Of a DNA stretch of 64,000 nucleotides, positions 7,768-15,366 are shown piece after piece. Source of the stretch: JBBATK01 sp044224515 (GTDB lineage: Bacteria; Bacteroidota; Ignavibacteria; Kapaibacteriales; NICIL-2); contig JBGAKH010000002.1 of the NCBI GenBank assembly GCA_044224515.1, positions 444,394 to 508,393 of the forward strand. Reading direction: 5' to 3'. How positions within the stretch are numbered: the first letter of the stretch is position 1; the number at the start of each line of letters is the position of its first letter. Below the pieces are notes generated by a model. That model searched no databases, was not told where the DNA came from, and was given only the letters and a program-made list of their open reading frames with translations. The position numbers and the translations under genes are program-made.

Positions 7768-10037
7768 TGGAATCCTCAGTACATGACAGTTCAGAAGCTG
7801 TTGTGGACTCCAATGACGCGCATGGAGAGTATCTCATTCTGCGCGATCTCTTTCTTCGAGCCGATCTGCCCTTTCAACTTGGTTTCAACGGTACGATGCG
7901 CATGAGCACAGACGCATTGGTGCTGCCCGACAAATTCGTTCAGCGCTTGTACGCATGTGCGGAAAGTTTTGTGCGTAGCATCGACGAACTGTGCGCTTAT
8001 GTGGCAGAACATCCGGACCTACTTGAATCTGTCTTTGGCTTTGATGCCCGACAAATCGCCATGTGGAACCTAGCCGGACTACAGTGGGCGGGCTTGGCTC
8101 GCGCCGATGTGTTTTCGGATGCCGATGGTACTCTCTCGGTGGTCGAACTAAACTCCGATACTCCCTCGGGTATCGATGAGGCCTTGGTGCTGGACGCCTG
8201 GATGACTGAACGCTTCGCAGGGCTACGTGCTTTGAATGATCAATTGGCTGAACGCTGGTTGCGTGCGGTTCTCGGAGAATTACCGAACACTGCCCTCAAT
8301 GTGGCACTTGTGTACCCAACGGATCTACCTGAAGACTTGGGCCTCCTTGAAATCTTTCGTCGCTGGTTGGAATCACGTCATTGTACAGTCTACTACTGCT
8401 CACCCCACCAACTACGCCTGGACGAGGAAGAATTCTGCTGTCTTGGTGACACGCGTATCAACCTGATTGTACGACATTATAAAACGGACTGGTGGTTCGC
8501 CGCTCGCAATGTGTGGAAGAACGAAAACTCTATCGAAAACGAGACAGACACTACTCTTCAAAATTCGGAAGATCTTCACGCACCACTCTCCGTTGTGGCC
8601 CATGCGCTCGCCGCGTCTAAACTTCGTGTTGTAAACTCATTCGCCACTCTGTTAACACAGAACAAGCTCTGCATGGCTTTGCTCCACGAGCTGAAGGAGC
8701 ACTTTAGTGTGCAGAGTCGCGAGTTTATTGAAGCACATCTTCCATTTAGTGTGCGTTGTACGACGCAGCTGTGCAATCAACTTGGTGCAGAAAAAGACCG
8801 CTGGGTGTTGAAGAGTGAGTACGGTTGTGAAGGTGCGGAAACCATAGTAGGAGCTGAGTGCAGCAACGAAGAATGGGAGCGCTGTCTGAAGCTCATTGTT
8901 CCCGAACGGTGGATTGCACAAGAGTACAAGCACTTCGAGCGTGACGAAGATGGCTGTCAGACGAACTACGGTGTGTACCTCGTTGAGGGAGTGGCGAGCG
9001 GTCTGTACGTACGTCGTTCCACCGTGGCTACGAGCAACGCAGCACTTGTGCAACCTGCAGTGCGACGTCGCACCTTGGATCGTACAGCAGAGCAGCATCG
9101 CACCGAATTCGAAGCTGCACGCAATTCACAGAGCAATCACCACGAGCTCATCTCCCATACGCACGACACTGCGGCTGCAGAAGCTCGGGCGCGTTGCTAC
9201 AGAGCTTTGGATCCCGGATACCCCTGGTCTCTTTTCTATGCCCCCACTGTTCTTTATTCTCAACAAGCTCCTCATCATACAGAGAGCCGGCTGGTCATAC
9301 AGGCAGATCAACGCGCTCGCGTACTCGGTCTCGTTAAACTTGCACAGCATATTGCTTCGACCATTGCCAGCTCACACCGGCTCTCCGAACAATACCCGGC
9401 AGAGCCTAGAGTGGATGCAGAAGTGAAGTCGGGTTCAACCTTCTTCTTCGTCATTGATTTGAGTATATCGGAGCTCGTTGCCTTCATGCAGGAATGTCTC
9501 GAGAGCGCGAACAGTCAGGTCCGGTTCGTTTTTCAGTGTAACACGATGGCTCATGAAGGCGGGTGTTGTGAGCTTGATGGACTCAACGAGGAGTTGTATC
9601 GACTAGCCGATCGCAAAGCGGATGCGAAGCAGCCGCATAGCAAAGAAAACCCTGTTCGATGTCTGCTGTTGGATGCGCAGCGACTCAACAAAGCGCATGT
9701 TGTCTCGCCTGAGCAGTTCAACAATTGCTGGTTGGCTGCGGTGCCCGGCGTGAATTTTCTACAACAGCAGGGCATTGAAAACGTAGTGTATGTCAGTAAG
9801 GATGGGGCGGAGTCTGACGATGTTCTCGAGGATATGCTACTGTGGATGAATGCCGGCATTGACGTGACGTGTCTTTCGTTGTCGGAGGTTGAGGAGCTTG
9901 CATCACTGTATGTCTCTCAATTCCCTCAACCCCCAGAACCTGTTCAAAGCGAGCCACCGTCAGGTTCTGACTTCTTGGAGAGCCTGAGAACAAAGGGACG
10001 TGTTCCGAGTGTTCGTCGGACGATGTTTCAGGTGTAA
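7767..10037 (+). CDS. Glutathionylspermidine synthase-like ATP-grasp amide ligase with a long C-terminal extension
   Basis: I place the start at the ATG 7767, overlapping the upstream TGA; this gives 756 residues. The N-terminal part matches the GSP-synthase/pre-ATP-grasp family: VVELNSDTPSGIDEAL (~126-140, the E-x-N-x-D-T-P motif), WVLKSEYGCEGAETIVG (~346-362, the ATP-grasp lysine and glycine loop) and YGVYLVEGVASGLYVRRS (~401-418). Such enzymes form amide bonds between a carboxylate (glutathione or a peptide/protein tail) and an amine at the cost of ATP. The usual domain is ~380-400 residues; here ~190-200 extra residues follow (from about VDAEVKSG), predicted alpha/beta and unrecognised. 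It has no peptidase (CHAP) half like E. coli GspSA. With DUF350 upstream and a GWQGR protein downstream it forms a putative membrane-linked ligation cassette; its true substrate is unknown. Confidence 0.75.
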   Translation: MESSVHDSSEAVVDSNDAHGEYLILRDLFLRADLPFQLGFNGTMRMSTDALVLPDKFVQRLYACAESFVRSIDELCAYVAEHPDLLESVFGFDARQIAMWNLAGLQWAGLARADVFSDADGTLSVVELNSDTPSGIDEALVLDAWMTERFAGLRALNDQLAERWLRAVLGELPNTALNVALVYPTDLPEDLGLLEIFRRWLESRHCTVYYCSPHQLRLDEEEFCCLGDTRINLIVRHYKTDWWFAARNVWKNENSIENETDTTLQNSEDLHAPLSVVAHALAASKLRVVNSFATLLTQNKLCMALLHELKEHFSVQSREFIEAHLPFSVRCTTQLCNQLGAEKDRWVLKSEYGCEGAETIVGAECSNEEWERCLKLIVPERWIAQEYKHFERDEDGCQTNYGVYLVEGVASGLYVRRSTVATSNAALVQPAVRRRTLDRTAEQHRTEFEAARNSQSNHHELISHTHDTAAAEARARCYRALDPGYPWSLFYAPTVLYSQQAPHHTESRLVIQADQRARVLGLVKLAQHIASTIASSHRLSEQYPAEPRVDAEVKSGSTFFFVIDLSISELVAFMQECLESANSQVRFVFQCNTMAHEGGCCELDGLNEELYRLADRKADAKQPHSKENPVRCLLLDAQRLNKAHVVSPEQFNNCWLAAVPGVNFLQQQGIENVVYVSKDGAESDDVLEDMLLWMNAGIDVTCLSLSEVEELASLYVSQFPQPPEPVQSEPPSGSDFLESLRTKGRVPSVRRTMFQV

Positions 10038-10123
10038 TTTGAGTTGCTGAATGAACACCGAACGAACACTGTAGCCGAAGCATGGTCTACTGTTTTGCGT
10101 TCTTCTTTTTCCGGGTATTCACT

Positions 10124-10663
10124 ATGCCAAGTTTTCAGAAGTATAACCAACGTTGTGTACAGGTCGCTCCCGGTTGCAGAGATAGTGTCATGGGGGACAT
10201 CTCCGGTTGGCAAGGACGTGTTATCCGACGTTTTACCGTTGGCACCGTTGTCTACCTCGATCTTGAACTGTTGGCCGCGACTCTTGAGCGAATCACTGCC
10301 GATCAACGACGAGAATTCTTTAAGGGAAATGTCTGCTTCACCCGTGTTCGCGTGAAGGAGTCGGCCGTACAGGACATTGAGTCTACAGACGACAAAGCGC
10401 AGCGAAGCAAGCTGCAGGCGCGGATACAACATGAGTGGTATGAGCTGGTGGGGCAAAATCAGGATGATCCGACCAAGCGCGCAAGTGACGAGTTGTACAG
10501 CCAATTGCGCGACCCCAGTAAACGACGCACCATGCAAACCATGATTGCCGTCGGAATTGGCGCTGTAGCCCTGGCCTTCACAGCCGCGCGCTGCGACAAT
10601 GGTTGCGGGTACGCAGGTGGTGGTAGTTCGTGGGGACGTGTTGGAGGCGGCTACTACGGTTAA
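10124..10663 (+). CDS. GWQGR-motif protein with a C-terminal hydrophobic segment and glycine-rich tail
   Basis: 180 residues if translation starts at the ATG 10124; an upstream in-frame ATG at 10082 would add a phenylalanine-rich stretch that I consider untranslated. The N-terminus PSFQKYNQRCVQVAPGCRDS then VMGDISGWQGRVIRRF has the S-G-W-Q-G-R-(V/I) motif of small SH3-like modules. The middle is charged and helical (RSKLQARIQHEWYELVGQNQ). Near the C-terminus a hydrophobic stretch (TMIAVGIGAVALAFTAA) is followed by cysteines and a G/Y-rich tail (GGSSWGRVGGGYYG). It lies 86 bases after the ATP-grasp gene on the same strand. Glycine-rich partners occur beside GSP-synthase-like genes elsewhere, so it could be a tail-modified substrate or anchor; that is inference. 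Confidence 0.6.
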   Translation: MPSFQKYNQRCVQVAPGCRDSVMGDISGWQGRVIRRFTVGTVVYLDLELLAATLERITADQRREFFKGNVCFTRVRVKESAVQDIESTDDKAQRSKLQARIQHEWYELVGQNQDDPTKRASDELYSQLRDPSKRRTMQTMIAVGIGAVALAFTAARCDNGCGYAGGGSSWGRVGGGYYG

Positions 10664-10676
10664 GTCAGTACTGACT
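10663..10676. promoter_or_regulatory. 14-bp perfect palindrome at the end of the GWQGR gene
   Basis: AGTCAGTACTGACT is a perfect palindrome that begins at the last base of the stop codon. Without a loop or T run it looks more like an operator half-site pair than a terminator. It lies 57 bases before the next gene. Confidence 0.3.
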
Positions 10677-10732
10677 ACACAGAATACACTTCGACCATCG
10701 TATATGCGGCGCTTTTCTGACTGCAGTATAGA

Positions 10733-11362
10733 ATGATAAACGACACAACCATTATAAACAGTGCAACGCTCACACCCTCTGACCAGGCATTCTTTGCCAT
10801 TCAGTGTGTGATAAGCTCTTATCCTCAGGACCCCGTGCGGACCTCGATTCGGGGAGACATTGTTGGGATTCAGAACTCAAGCGACCCCGAAGCTGTGGCG
10901 AGTCATGTGCGTTCCATCGTGCAATCTCTCAATGCCAATAAGAGTTTGATCGAGTACATGGTCTGGGATTATTCCTTGGTTGCCGATGTCGCCAATAAGG
11001 AGTTCCGTGAGTGGGTAAGCGGTATACGCGAGGTTCGCAACGAGAAGCCGCATGAGAGCGATGATGTTGCCTTTCAGGAAGACTGCACTGTGTATTGCGT
11101 TGTGACGCTTGCTATCCGTTCGCGGCATGAATCCTTGCGTAACTGGCTGGAGTATTTTCCCGAGCATGTCGAAGCCGCAGACTTTTTCACTCGTAAAACA
11201 TTGAATAGTCTTCTGGATCGATTTGCATCCAATGATTCAGTCATTATTACCCGCAGCACTGAAGTCTTGGCAGAGATGATGCCGGCTGATGACGAGCGCT
11301 TTTACAGTGCTCAACAGTTGAGGGAAGATAGTGAGTGGAGTTATGTTCATCCGGTGTACTAA
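10733..11362 (+). CDS. Hypothetical cytoplasmic protein of the DUF350/ATP-grasp cassette
   Basis: 209 residues, no signal peptide and no long hydrophobic segment. The sequence is mixed alpha/beta: FFAIQCVISSYPQDPVRTSI near the start, a central CTVYCVVTLAIRSRHESL strand-helix, and TRKTLNSLLDRFASNDSV. The central V-V-T-L-A-x-R plus later L-N-S-L-L pattern slightly recalls DUF1517-type proteins, but I would not assign the family. It lies 69 bases after the GWQGR gene on the same strand and is probably the last gene of the same unit, so a role with the ATP-grasp enzyme is likely from context only. The 254 bases after it hold no gene that I can see. Confidence 0.6.
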   Translation: MINDTTIINSATLTPSDQAFFAIQCVISSYPQDPVRTSIRGDIVGIQNSSDPEAVASHVRSIVQSLNANKSLIEYMVWDYSLVADVANKEFREWVSGIREVRNEKPHESDDVAFQEDCTVYCVVTLAIRSRHESLRNWLEYFPEHVEAADFFTRKTLNSLLDRFASNDSVIITRSTEVLAEMMPADDERFYSAQQLREDSEWSYVHPVY

Positions 11363-11616
11363 TCCTAGAACCGGGCATAGGAACAACGTCTTCGGAAGAT
11401 TTGATAGTCGTGTGTGAGGGAAGATTCCGGTAGGCCGGTAAGAAGGAAATACTTGGGGGGCTGTCGGGCGCGAGCTCTGACAGGACGTAGATCAAACAAG
11501 GGTTTGCACAGTGTACACAACCTAAAGTTCGTAGCGTCGGTTGAGGAAGTGGCAATGCGCTCTGTCGTTACATAAAGAACATTCAGTCGTCATCTACACA
11601 TTAATCAGGACCGCTT

Positions 11617-11991
11617 ATGAAGTCTCTTCTTGTACTTAGCCTTCTGTGTTGTAGCCTCGTGTACATTGGTTGTCCATCAACACAACCACCTGCAAGTTCC
11701 ACAGCGCGGGCGCATTTGGCCGGTGATTACGACGTTCAGGGTGAAAGCGAACGTTTTGACGATCACATTACGACAACCAACAGTAGTGTTGGCTATCGAG
11801 GGACAGAGTACAACGCCTCGTACAACGATGCGGTGTGCACCGGAACCTCCACATATAGCTTTGGAGGAGTGGTGTACCAGCATCGTTTGGTCTTTACCAT
11901 GACGAGCGACAACACCTTTAGCTTAGTGCAACAATTCATTGAAAACGGGCTGACGAAGTCAACAAAGAATTATACAGGTACACGGAAGTAG
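11617..11991 (+). CDS. Small lipoprotein, first of a tandem paralogous pair
   Basis: 124 residues. It has a lipoprotein signal peptide (MKSLLVLSLLCCSLVYIGC; lipobox ending at Cys19) followed by a Pro/Ser linker. The mature part, from AGDYDVQGESERFDDHITTT to YTGTRK, consists of alternating short strands: VGYRGTEYNASYNDAVCTGT, RLVFTMTSDNTFSLVQQF. It aligns across its length with the next gene (shared Y-x-G-x-E-(Y/F)-x-A-x-Y-(N/D)-x-x-x-C-T-G, FxMTS, N-G-L). The fold looks like a lipocalin- or META-like small barrel, which is a guess. It is probably anchored in the outer membrane, facing the periplasm. Function unknown. Confidence 0.75.
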   Translation: MKSLLVLSLLCCSLVYIGCPSTQPPASSTARAHLAGDYDVQGESERFDDHITTTNSSVGYRGTEYNASYNDAVCTGTSTYSFGGVVYQHRLVFTMTSDNTFSLVQQFIENGLTKSTKNYTGTRK

Positions 11992-12054
11992 TGGGCGGAG
12001 AAAGCCTTCCGACTCTCGTGCGAACTAGTCTTACACACATTTTTTACGGATCAC

Positions 12055-12471
12055 ATGAAACAACGTTTTGGAGTAGTGGCTTTCGCCACGGTCTTTGCAG
12101 CCTTGCTGGGTCTGACACTGGTATTGAACTCATGCTCGAGTACAACTACGGTTGAGGTTGATCCTCCCGGAAGCTATAACGCGCTCGTCACTCTACCGGG
12201 AAACTGGACATTTACCGCAACAGGCGTTGCGCCGGTTACTACAGACATCAGTGCAACTGCAACGAGCGTAACCTATGCAGGAGAAGAGTTTCAAGCTGTG
12301 TATGACAGTACAAAGTGTACAGGTTTGCTTACAAAAAAATCCGGCGACACCACAACTATCCACAAGCTCGGTTTTGTCATGACTTCCAAAACAACGTGCA
12401 GCTTGCAGGAAGAAGTGTTTGTCAACGGCCTCTCTCAAGTGTATCAAGTCTACGCCGGCAAGAAAAAGTAG
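12055..12471 (+). CDS. Small lipoprotein, second of a tandem paralogous pair
   Basis: 138 residues. The signal peptide ends in lipobox VLNSC (Cys27), followed by SSTTTVEVDPPG. The mature domain (VTLPGNWTFTATGVAPVTTD onward) mirrors the upstream lipoprotein: VTYAGEEFQAVYDSTKCTG, LGFVMTSKTTCSLQEEVFVN, GLSQVYQVYAGKKK. Two cysteines in the mature part (CTG and CSL) could form a disulfide; the paralogue keeps only the first. The spacing to gene one is 63 bases, so the pair is probably co-transcribed and arose by duplication. Function unknown. Confidence 0.75.
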   Translation: MKQRFGVVAFATVFAALLGLTLVLNSCSSTTTVEVDPPGSYNALVTLPGNWTFTATGVAPVTTDISATATSVTYAGEEFQAVYDSTKCTGLLTKKSGDTTTIHKLGFVMTSKTTCSLQEEVFVNGLSQVYQVYAGKKK

Positions 12472-12710
12472 GGAAAACGAGACCTTCGTATCGTCGTGAC
12501 TATTCATAAACGCTTCATGCAAAGCGGTGGTCGGCAGACACCGTAGAGACATTAGGCGCACAGATTTACAGTTCATCGGCTTCTTTGACCGAACTGATTC
12601 GGACTTTTCTTCCGTCGGCTTTTAGTGGCTTGTAACGCCGGTGCGAGGAGGAGAGCGGACTGAATGCCAATGAACGGGTTCGGCGGATTTTTCGGTCGAA
12701 TCGCTAGGAA

Positions 12711-12790
12711 CGAGCACGAATGAGTACGAATGAGTACGAATGAGTACGAATGAGAACAGATGGGAATAAATGGGCACAAATGAGCAGAAA
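12711..12790. repeat. 10-bp tandem repeat upstream of atpD
   Basis: Eight units of 10 bp: CGAGCACGAA, three copies of TGAGTACGAA, then TGAGAACAGA, TGGGAATAAA, TGGGCACAAA and TGAGCAGAAA. The unit length is near one helical turn, so one face of the DNA repeats the same bases. It decays toward atpD, whose start is 157 bases downstream. It lies in a 475-base non-coding stretch (12472-12946) that otherwise shows only a candidate promoter box. Confidence 0.85.
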
Positions 12791-12891
12791 ATCAGTCGTT
12801 TTTCCACAGAAACTGCGACTTTTTCTATAGAAGTGTGGAAATCTCAGTTGTTCTGCCTCATTTCTTGCCCCCTTTTTTAGCCGCTATGTCG

Positions 12892-12899
12892 TAAATTTG
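12892..12899 (+). promoter_or_regulatory. Candidate -7 box for atpD
   Basis: TAAATTTG matches the Bacteroidota TAnnTTTG element, 48 bases before the atpD ATG. No TTG stands at the ideal 19-21 base spacing (the nearest, at 12865-12867, is 24 bases away), so support is partial. Confidence 0.35.
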
Positions 12900-12946
12900 C
12901 CGTCTCTACAATCCGACATCAACATTCTATTTCAAAGGTATCCGCA

Positions 12947-14353
12947 ATGAATGAAGGCTCAATCGTCCAGGTCATTGGTCCGGTCGTCGACGTTGAATTC
13001 TCCGACGGTCATATTCCCCCAGTACTCAACGCTTTGCGTATTCCGCGTACCTCAGCAGAGGGCAAGGAAGAAGTGTTGATTTGTGAGGTTCAGCAGCACT
13101 TAGGAGAAGATCGCGTTCGAACAATCGCGATGGACAGCACGGACGGTTTGGTTCGCGGCATGAAAGCCGTTGACACCGGCGAGCCGATTTCCGTACCTGT
13201 TGGTCCCCAAGTGTTGGGTCGAATTATGAACGTCATTGGCGAAGCCATCGATGGACAACCCCAACTTGACGGTGCAAAGCGTTATCCTATCCACCGCCTC
13301 CCACCCAAGTTCGCATCTCTTTCGACCAAGAAAGAAATGTTCGAATCCGGTATCAAGGTTATCGACTTGATCGAACCCTACACCAAGGGTGGTAAGACAG
13401 GTCTCTTCGGTGGTGCGGGTGTAGGTAAGACGGTTATTATTCAGGAGTTGATTAACAACATCGCCAAGCAACACGGTGGTTTCTCTGTGTTTGCGGGTGT
13501 AGGTGAGCGTACACGTGAAGGAAACGACTTGTACGTTGAAATGACCGAGTCGGGCGTTATTGCCAAGACCTCCATGGTATTTGGTCAGATGAACGAGCCG
13601 CCGGGTGCACGTGCACGTGTAGCGTTGACGGCTCTGGCCATTGCAGAGTATTTCCGTGATGAAGAAGGTCGCGACGTGTTGTTGTTCGTAGACAACATCT
13701 TCCGTTTCACACAGGCTGGTTCTGAAGTATCAGCGCTTCTTGGTCGTATGCCATCGGCGGTAGGTTATCAGCCGACATTGGCAACCGAGATGGGTGTATT
13801 GCAAGAGCGTATCGCTTCTACAGACCGTGGTTCCATTACATCGGTACAAGCTGTTTATGTTCCGGCGGATGACTTGACTGATCCGGCACCGGCAAATACC
13901 TTTACCCACTTGGACGCTACAACCGTATTGTCGCGTGCGATTTCCGAGCTTGGATTGTATCCTGCTGTGGATCCTTTGGACTCCACATCGCGTATCCTCG
14001 ATCCGCTTATCGTAGGTCAAGAACATTACGATGTTGCAATGCGCGTGAAGCGCACATTGCAGAGCTACAAGGATTTGCAGGACATCATCAACATTCTCGG
14101 TATGGATGAGTTGAGCGAAGATGACAAGCTCACTGTGTATCGTGCCCGTAAGATCCAGAAGTTCTTCTCGCAGCCCTTCCACGTTGCTGAGCAGTTCACC
14201 GGATTCCCGGGTCGCTACGTGAAGATTGAAGATACCGTTGCAGGATTCCGCGCTATTCTTGAAGGTGAAGTGGACGAAATTCCTGAAAACTTCTTCTCAT
14301 ACAAGGGAACCTTGGATGAAGTGGTTGATGCTGCAAAGAAGGCCGGAGCATAA
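12947..14353 (+). CDS. atpD: F1F0 ATP synthase subunit beta
   Basis: 468 residues, full length for the family. The protein is the catalytic beta subunit of the F1 head, which makes ATP from ADP and phosphate as the gamma shaft turns. Visible motifs are the Walker A loop GGAGVGKT (155-162), the catalytic GERTREGNDLY region, the ALLGRMPSAVGYQPTLATEM signature, and the DELSEDD form of the DELSEED lever near residue 386. AAAGG precedes the ATG. It is followed 131 bases later by atpC only; the other F1F0 genes must be elsewhere, as in many FCB genomes. Codon usage is markedly biased, with GTT/GGT-type codons, as expected of a highly expressed gene. Confidence 0.98.
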   Translation: MNEGSIVQVIGPVVDVEFSDGHIPPVLNALRIPRTSAEGKEEVLICEVQQHLGEDRVRTIAMDSTDGLVRGMKAVDTGEPISVPVGPQVLGRIMNVIGEAIDGQPQLDGAKRYPIHRLPPKFASLSTKKEMFESGIKVIDLIEPYTKGGKTGLFGGAGVGKTVIIQELINNIAKQHGGFSVFAGVGERTREGNDLYVEMTESGVIAKTSMVFGQMNEPPGARARVALTALAIAEYFRDEEGRDVLLFVDNIFRFTQAGSEVSALLGRMPSAVGYQPTLATEMGVLQERIASTDRGSITSVQAVYVPADDLTDPAPANTFTHLDATTVLSRAISELGLYPAVDPLDSTSRILDPLIVGQEHYDVAMRVKRTLQSYKDLQDIINILGMDELSEDDKLTVYRARKIQKFFSQPFHVAEQFTGFPGRYVKIEDTVAGFRAILEGEVDEIPENFFSYKGTLDEVVDAAKKAGA

Positions 14354-14484
14354 GACACCGCAGCCGTGTGGTTCGGCGCACACATCGTCATCGTGATTTT
14401 CGCTTAGAGTCTTTTTGCTACGTGCTTCGCTTGCGCTCCGCACCGGCTTCGAAGATTCACTGAACAACGAACAGAATAATTGCT

Positions 14485-14904
14485 ATGTCAGCTAGTATCC
14501 TCAATGTCGAAATCGTAACGCCACGCAGCACCGCTTACAGTGCGGAAGCGCAGGCGATTACGCTGCCCGGCAGCCTTGGTCCCTTTCAGATCCTTATCAA
14601 CCACGCTCCGATCATTTCGTCTCTGGAAACGGGCGTGATCAAGATTATTGATCATGATGGACTTGATGTGTTCTTTGCAACCAACGGCGGTTTTGCCGAA
14701 GTAAAGAACAATGTTGTTTCGATCGTGGTTGAAAGCGCAGAACTCGCAACAGAGATTAATCTCGACGATGCTCGTGCCGAGGTTTCGCGTCTGGAAGCGA
14801 AACTTGCAGCCGACGGTGCAAAGGCAGACCGTGATGAAGACAAGCATCAGATTCACCAAGCGAAGAATCGTGTTCATGCTGCAGAACTTGCACGCGAACA
14901 TTAA
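14485..14904 (+). CDS. atpC: F1F0 ATP synthase subunit epsilon
   Basis: 139 residues. The N-terminal ~85 residues form the epsilon beta-sandwich: LNVEIVTPRSTAYSAEAQ, ITLPGSLGPFQILINHAP (the canonical G-x-x-G-x-x-x-I-L-x-x-H-A-P), and ATNGGFAEVKNNVVSIVVES. The C-terminal part (LDDARAEVSRLEAKLAADGA onward) is the two-helix domain that can inhibit ATP hydrolysis. It sits on the central stalk on the cytoplasmic face. It follows atpD in the same direction and ends just before a strong terminator, making a two-gene unit. The C-terminal helix has a D/K-rich insertion (AKADRDEDKHQIHQAK) typical of variation in this region. Confidence 0.95.
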   Translation: MSASILNVEIVTPRSTAYSAEAQAITLPGSLGPFQILINHAPIISSLETGVIKIIDHDGLDVFFATNGGFAEVKNNVVSIVVESAELATEINLDDARAEVSRLEAKLAADGAKADRDEDKHQIHQAKNRVHAAELAREH

Positions 14905-14928
14905 CGAATGAGGCCATAGCCTTTTACT

Positions 14929-14959
14929 AAAAGCCCTGAGGATTCCTTGGGGCTTTTTT
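14929..14959 (+). terminator. Rho-independent terminator after atpC
   Basis: Thirteen-pair stem with two G-T pairs: AAAAGCCC at 14929-14936 pairs with GGGCTTTT at 14950-14957, loop ATT, and a run of six T ends at 14959. It lies 25 bases after the atpC stop. Confidence 0.9.
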
Positions 14960-15366
14960 CGTTTGTGGCTTAGGCTTGGTGGGAGAGGGAGTTTAGGCTA
15001 CAAGCCGCGGCCTTGTGCTATCAAACGCACGGACTCGACTCGTAGTTTGCAAGAGTTATTACCACATCGTGGTAACGTCGGCGGACTCTGTGCATTGAGA
15101 ATCAAGCTCTATTCCGGGCTTTGGATTTCGTGCTTAGCGAGTCTGCGCGACACTAATACAAATAGACGAGGAACATCGGTTTTCGGCTTGACTTTTTAAA
15201 TCTCCCTAAAATGTCTTTTTCACTACCAAGCGATTTATAGCATGCAATAAAAATAAATTGCATTGCATGTACATCAAATGCATCTATGTTCTGCAGCGGA
15301 AAGAGATCGCCATTGAGTGGTCTCAATGTCTCTGCCGTTTCAACCACCACTCGCTAGGATAGCATC
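14960..15366. other. Non-coding stretch before the first IgGFc-like gene
   Basis: About 400 bases without a convincing gene. It contains a small inverted repeat, ATGCAAT (15242-15248) with ATTGCAT (15257-15263), inside an A/T-rich patch ~100 bases before the next start; this could be a regulator site. I see no TAnnTTTG box. Confidence 0.45.

Noticed and set aside
6469..11362. Reading the DUF350 cassette as a phage-defence system
   Set aside because: No nuclease, toxin, NTPase or reverse transcriptase accompanies it; a metabolic or protein-modifying ligation role fits better.
14963..15199. Frame after atpC
   Set aside because: It begins right after a strong terminator, has low-complexity composition and no ribosome site.
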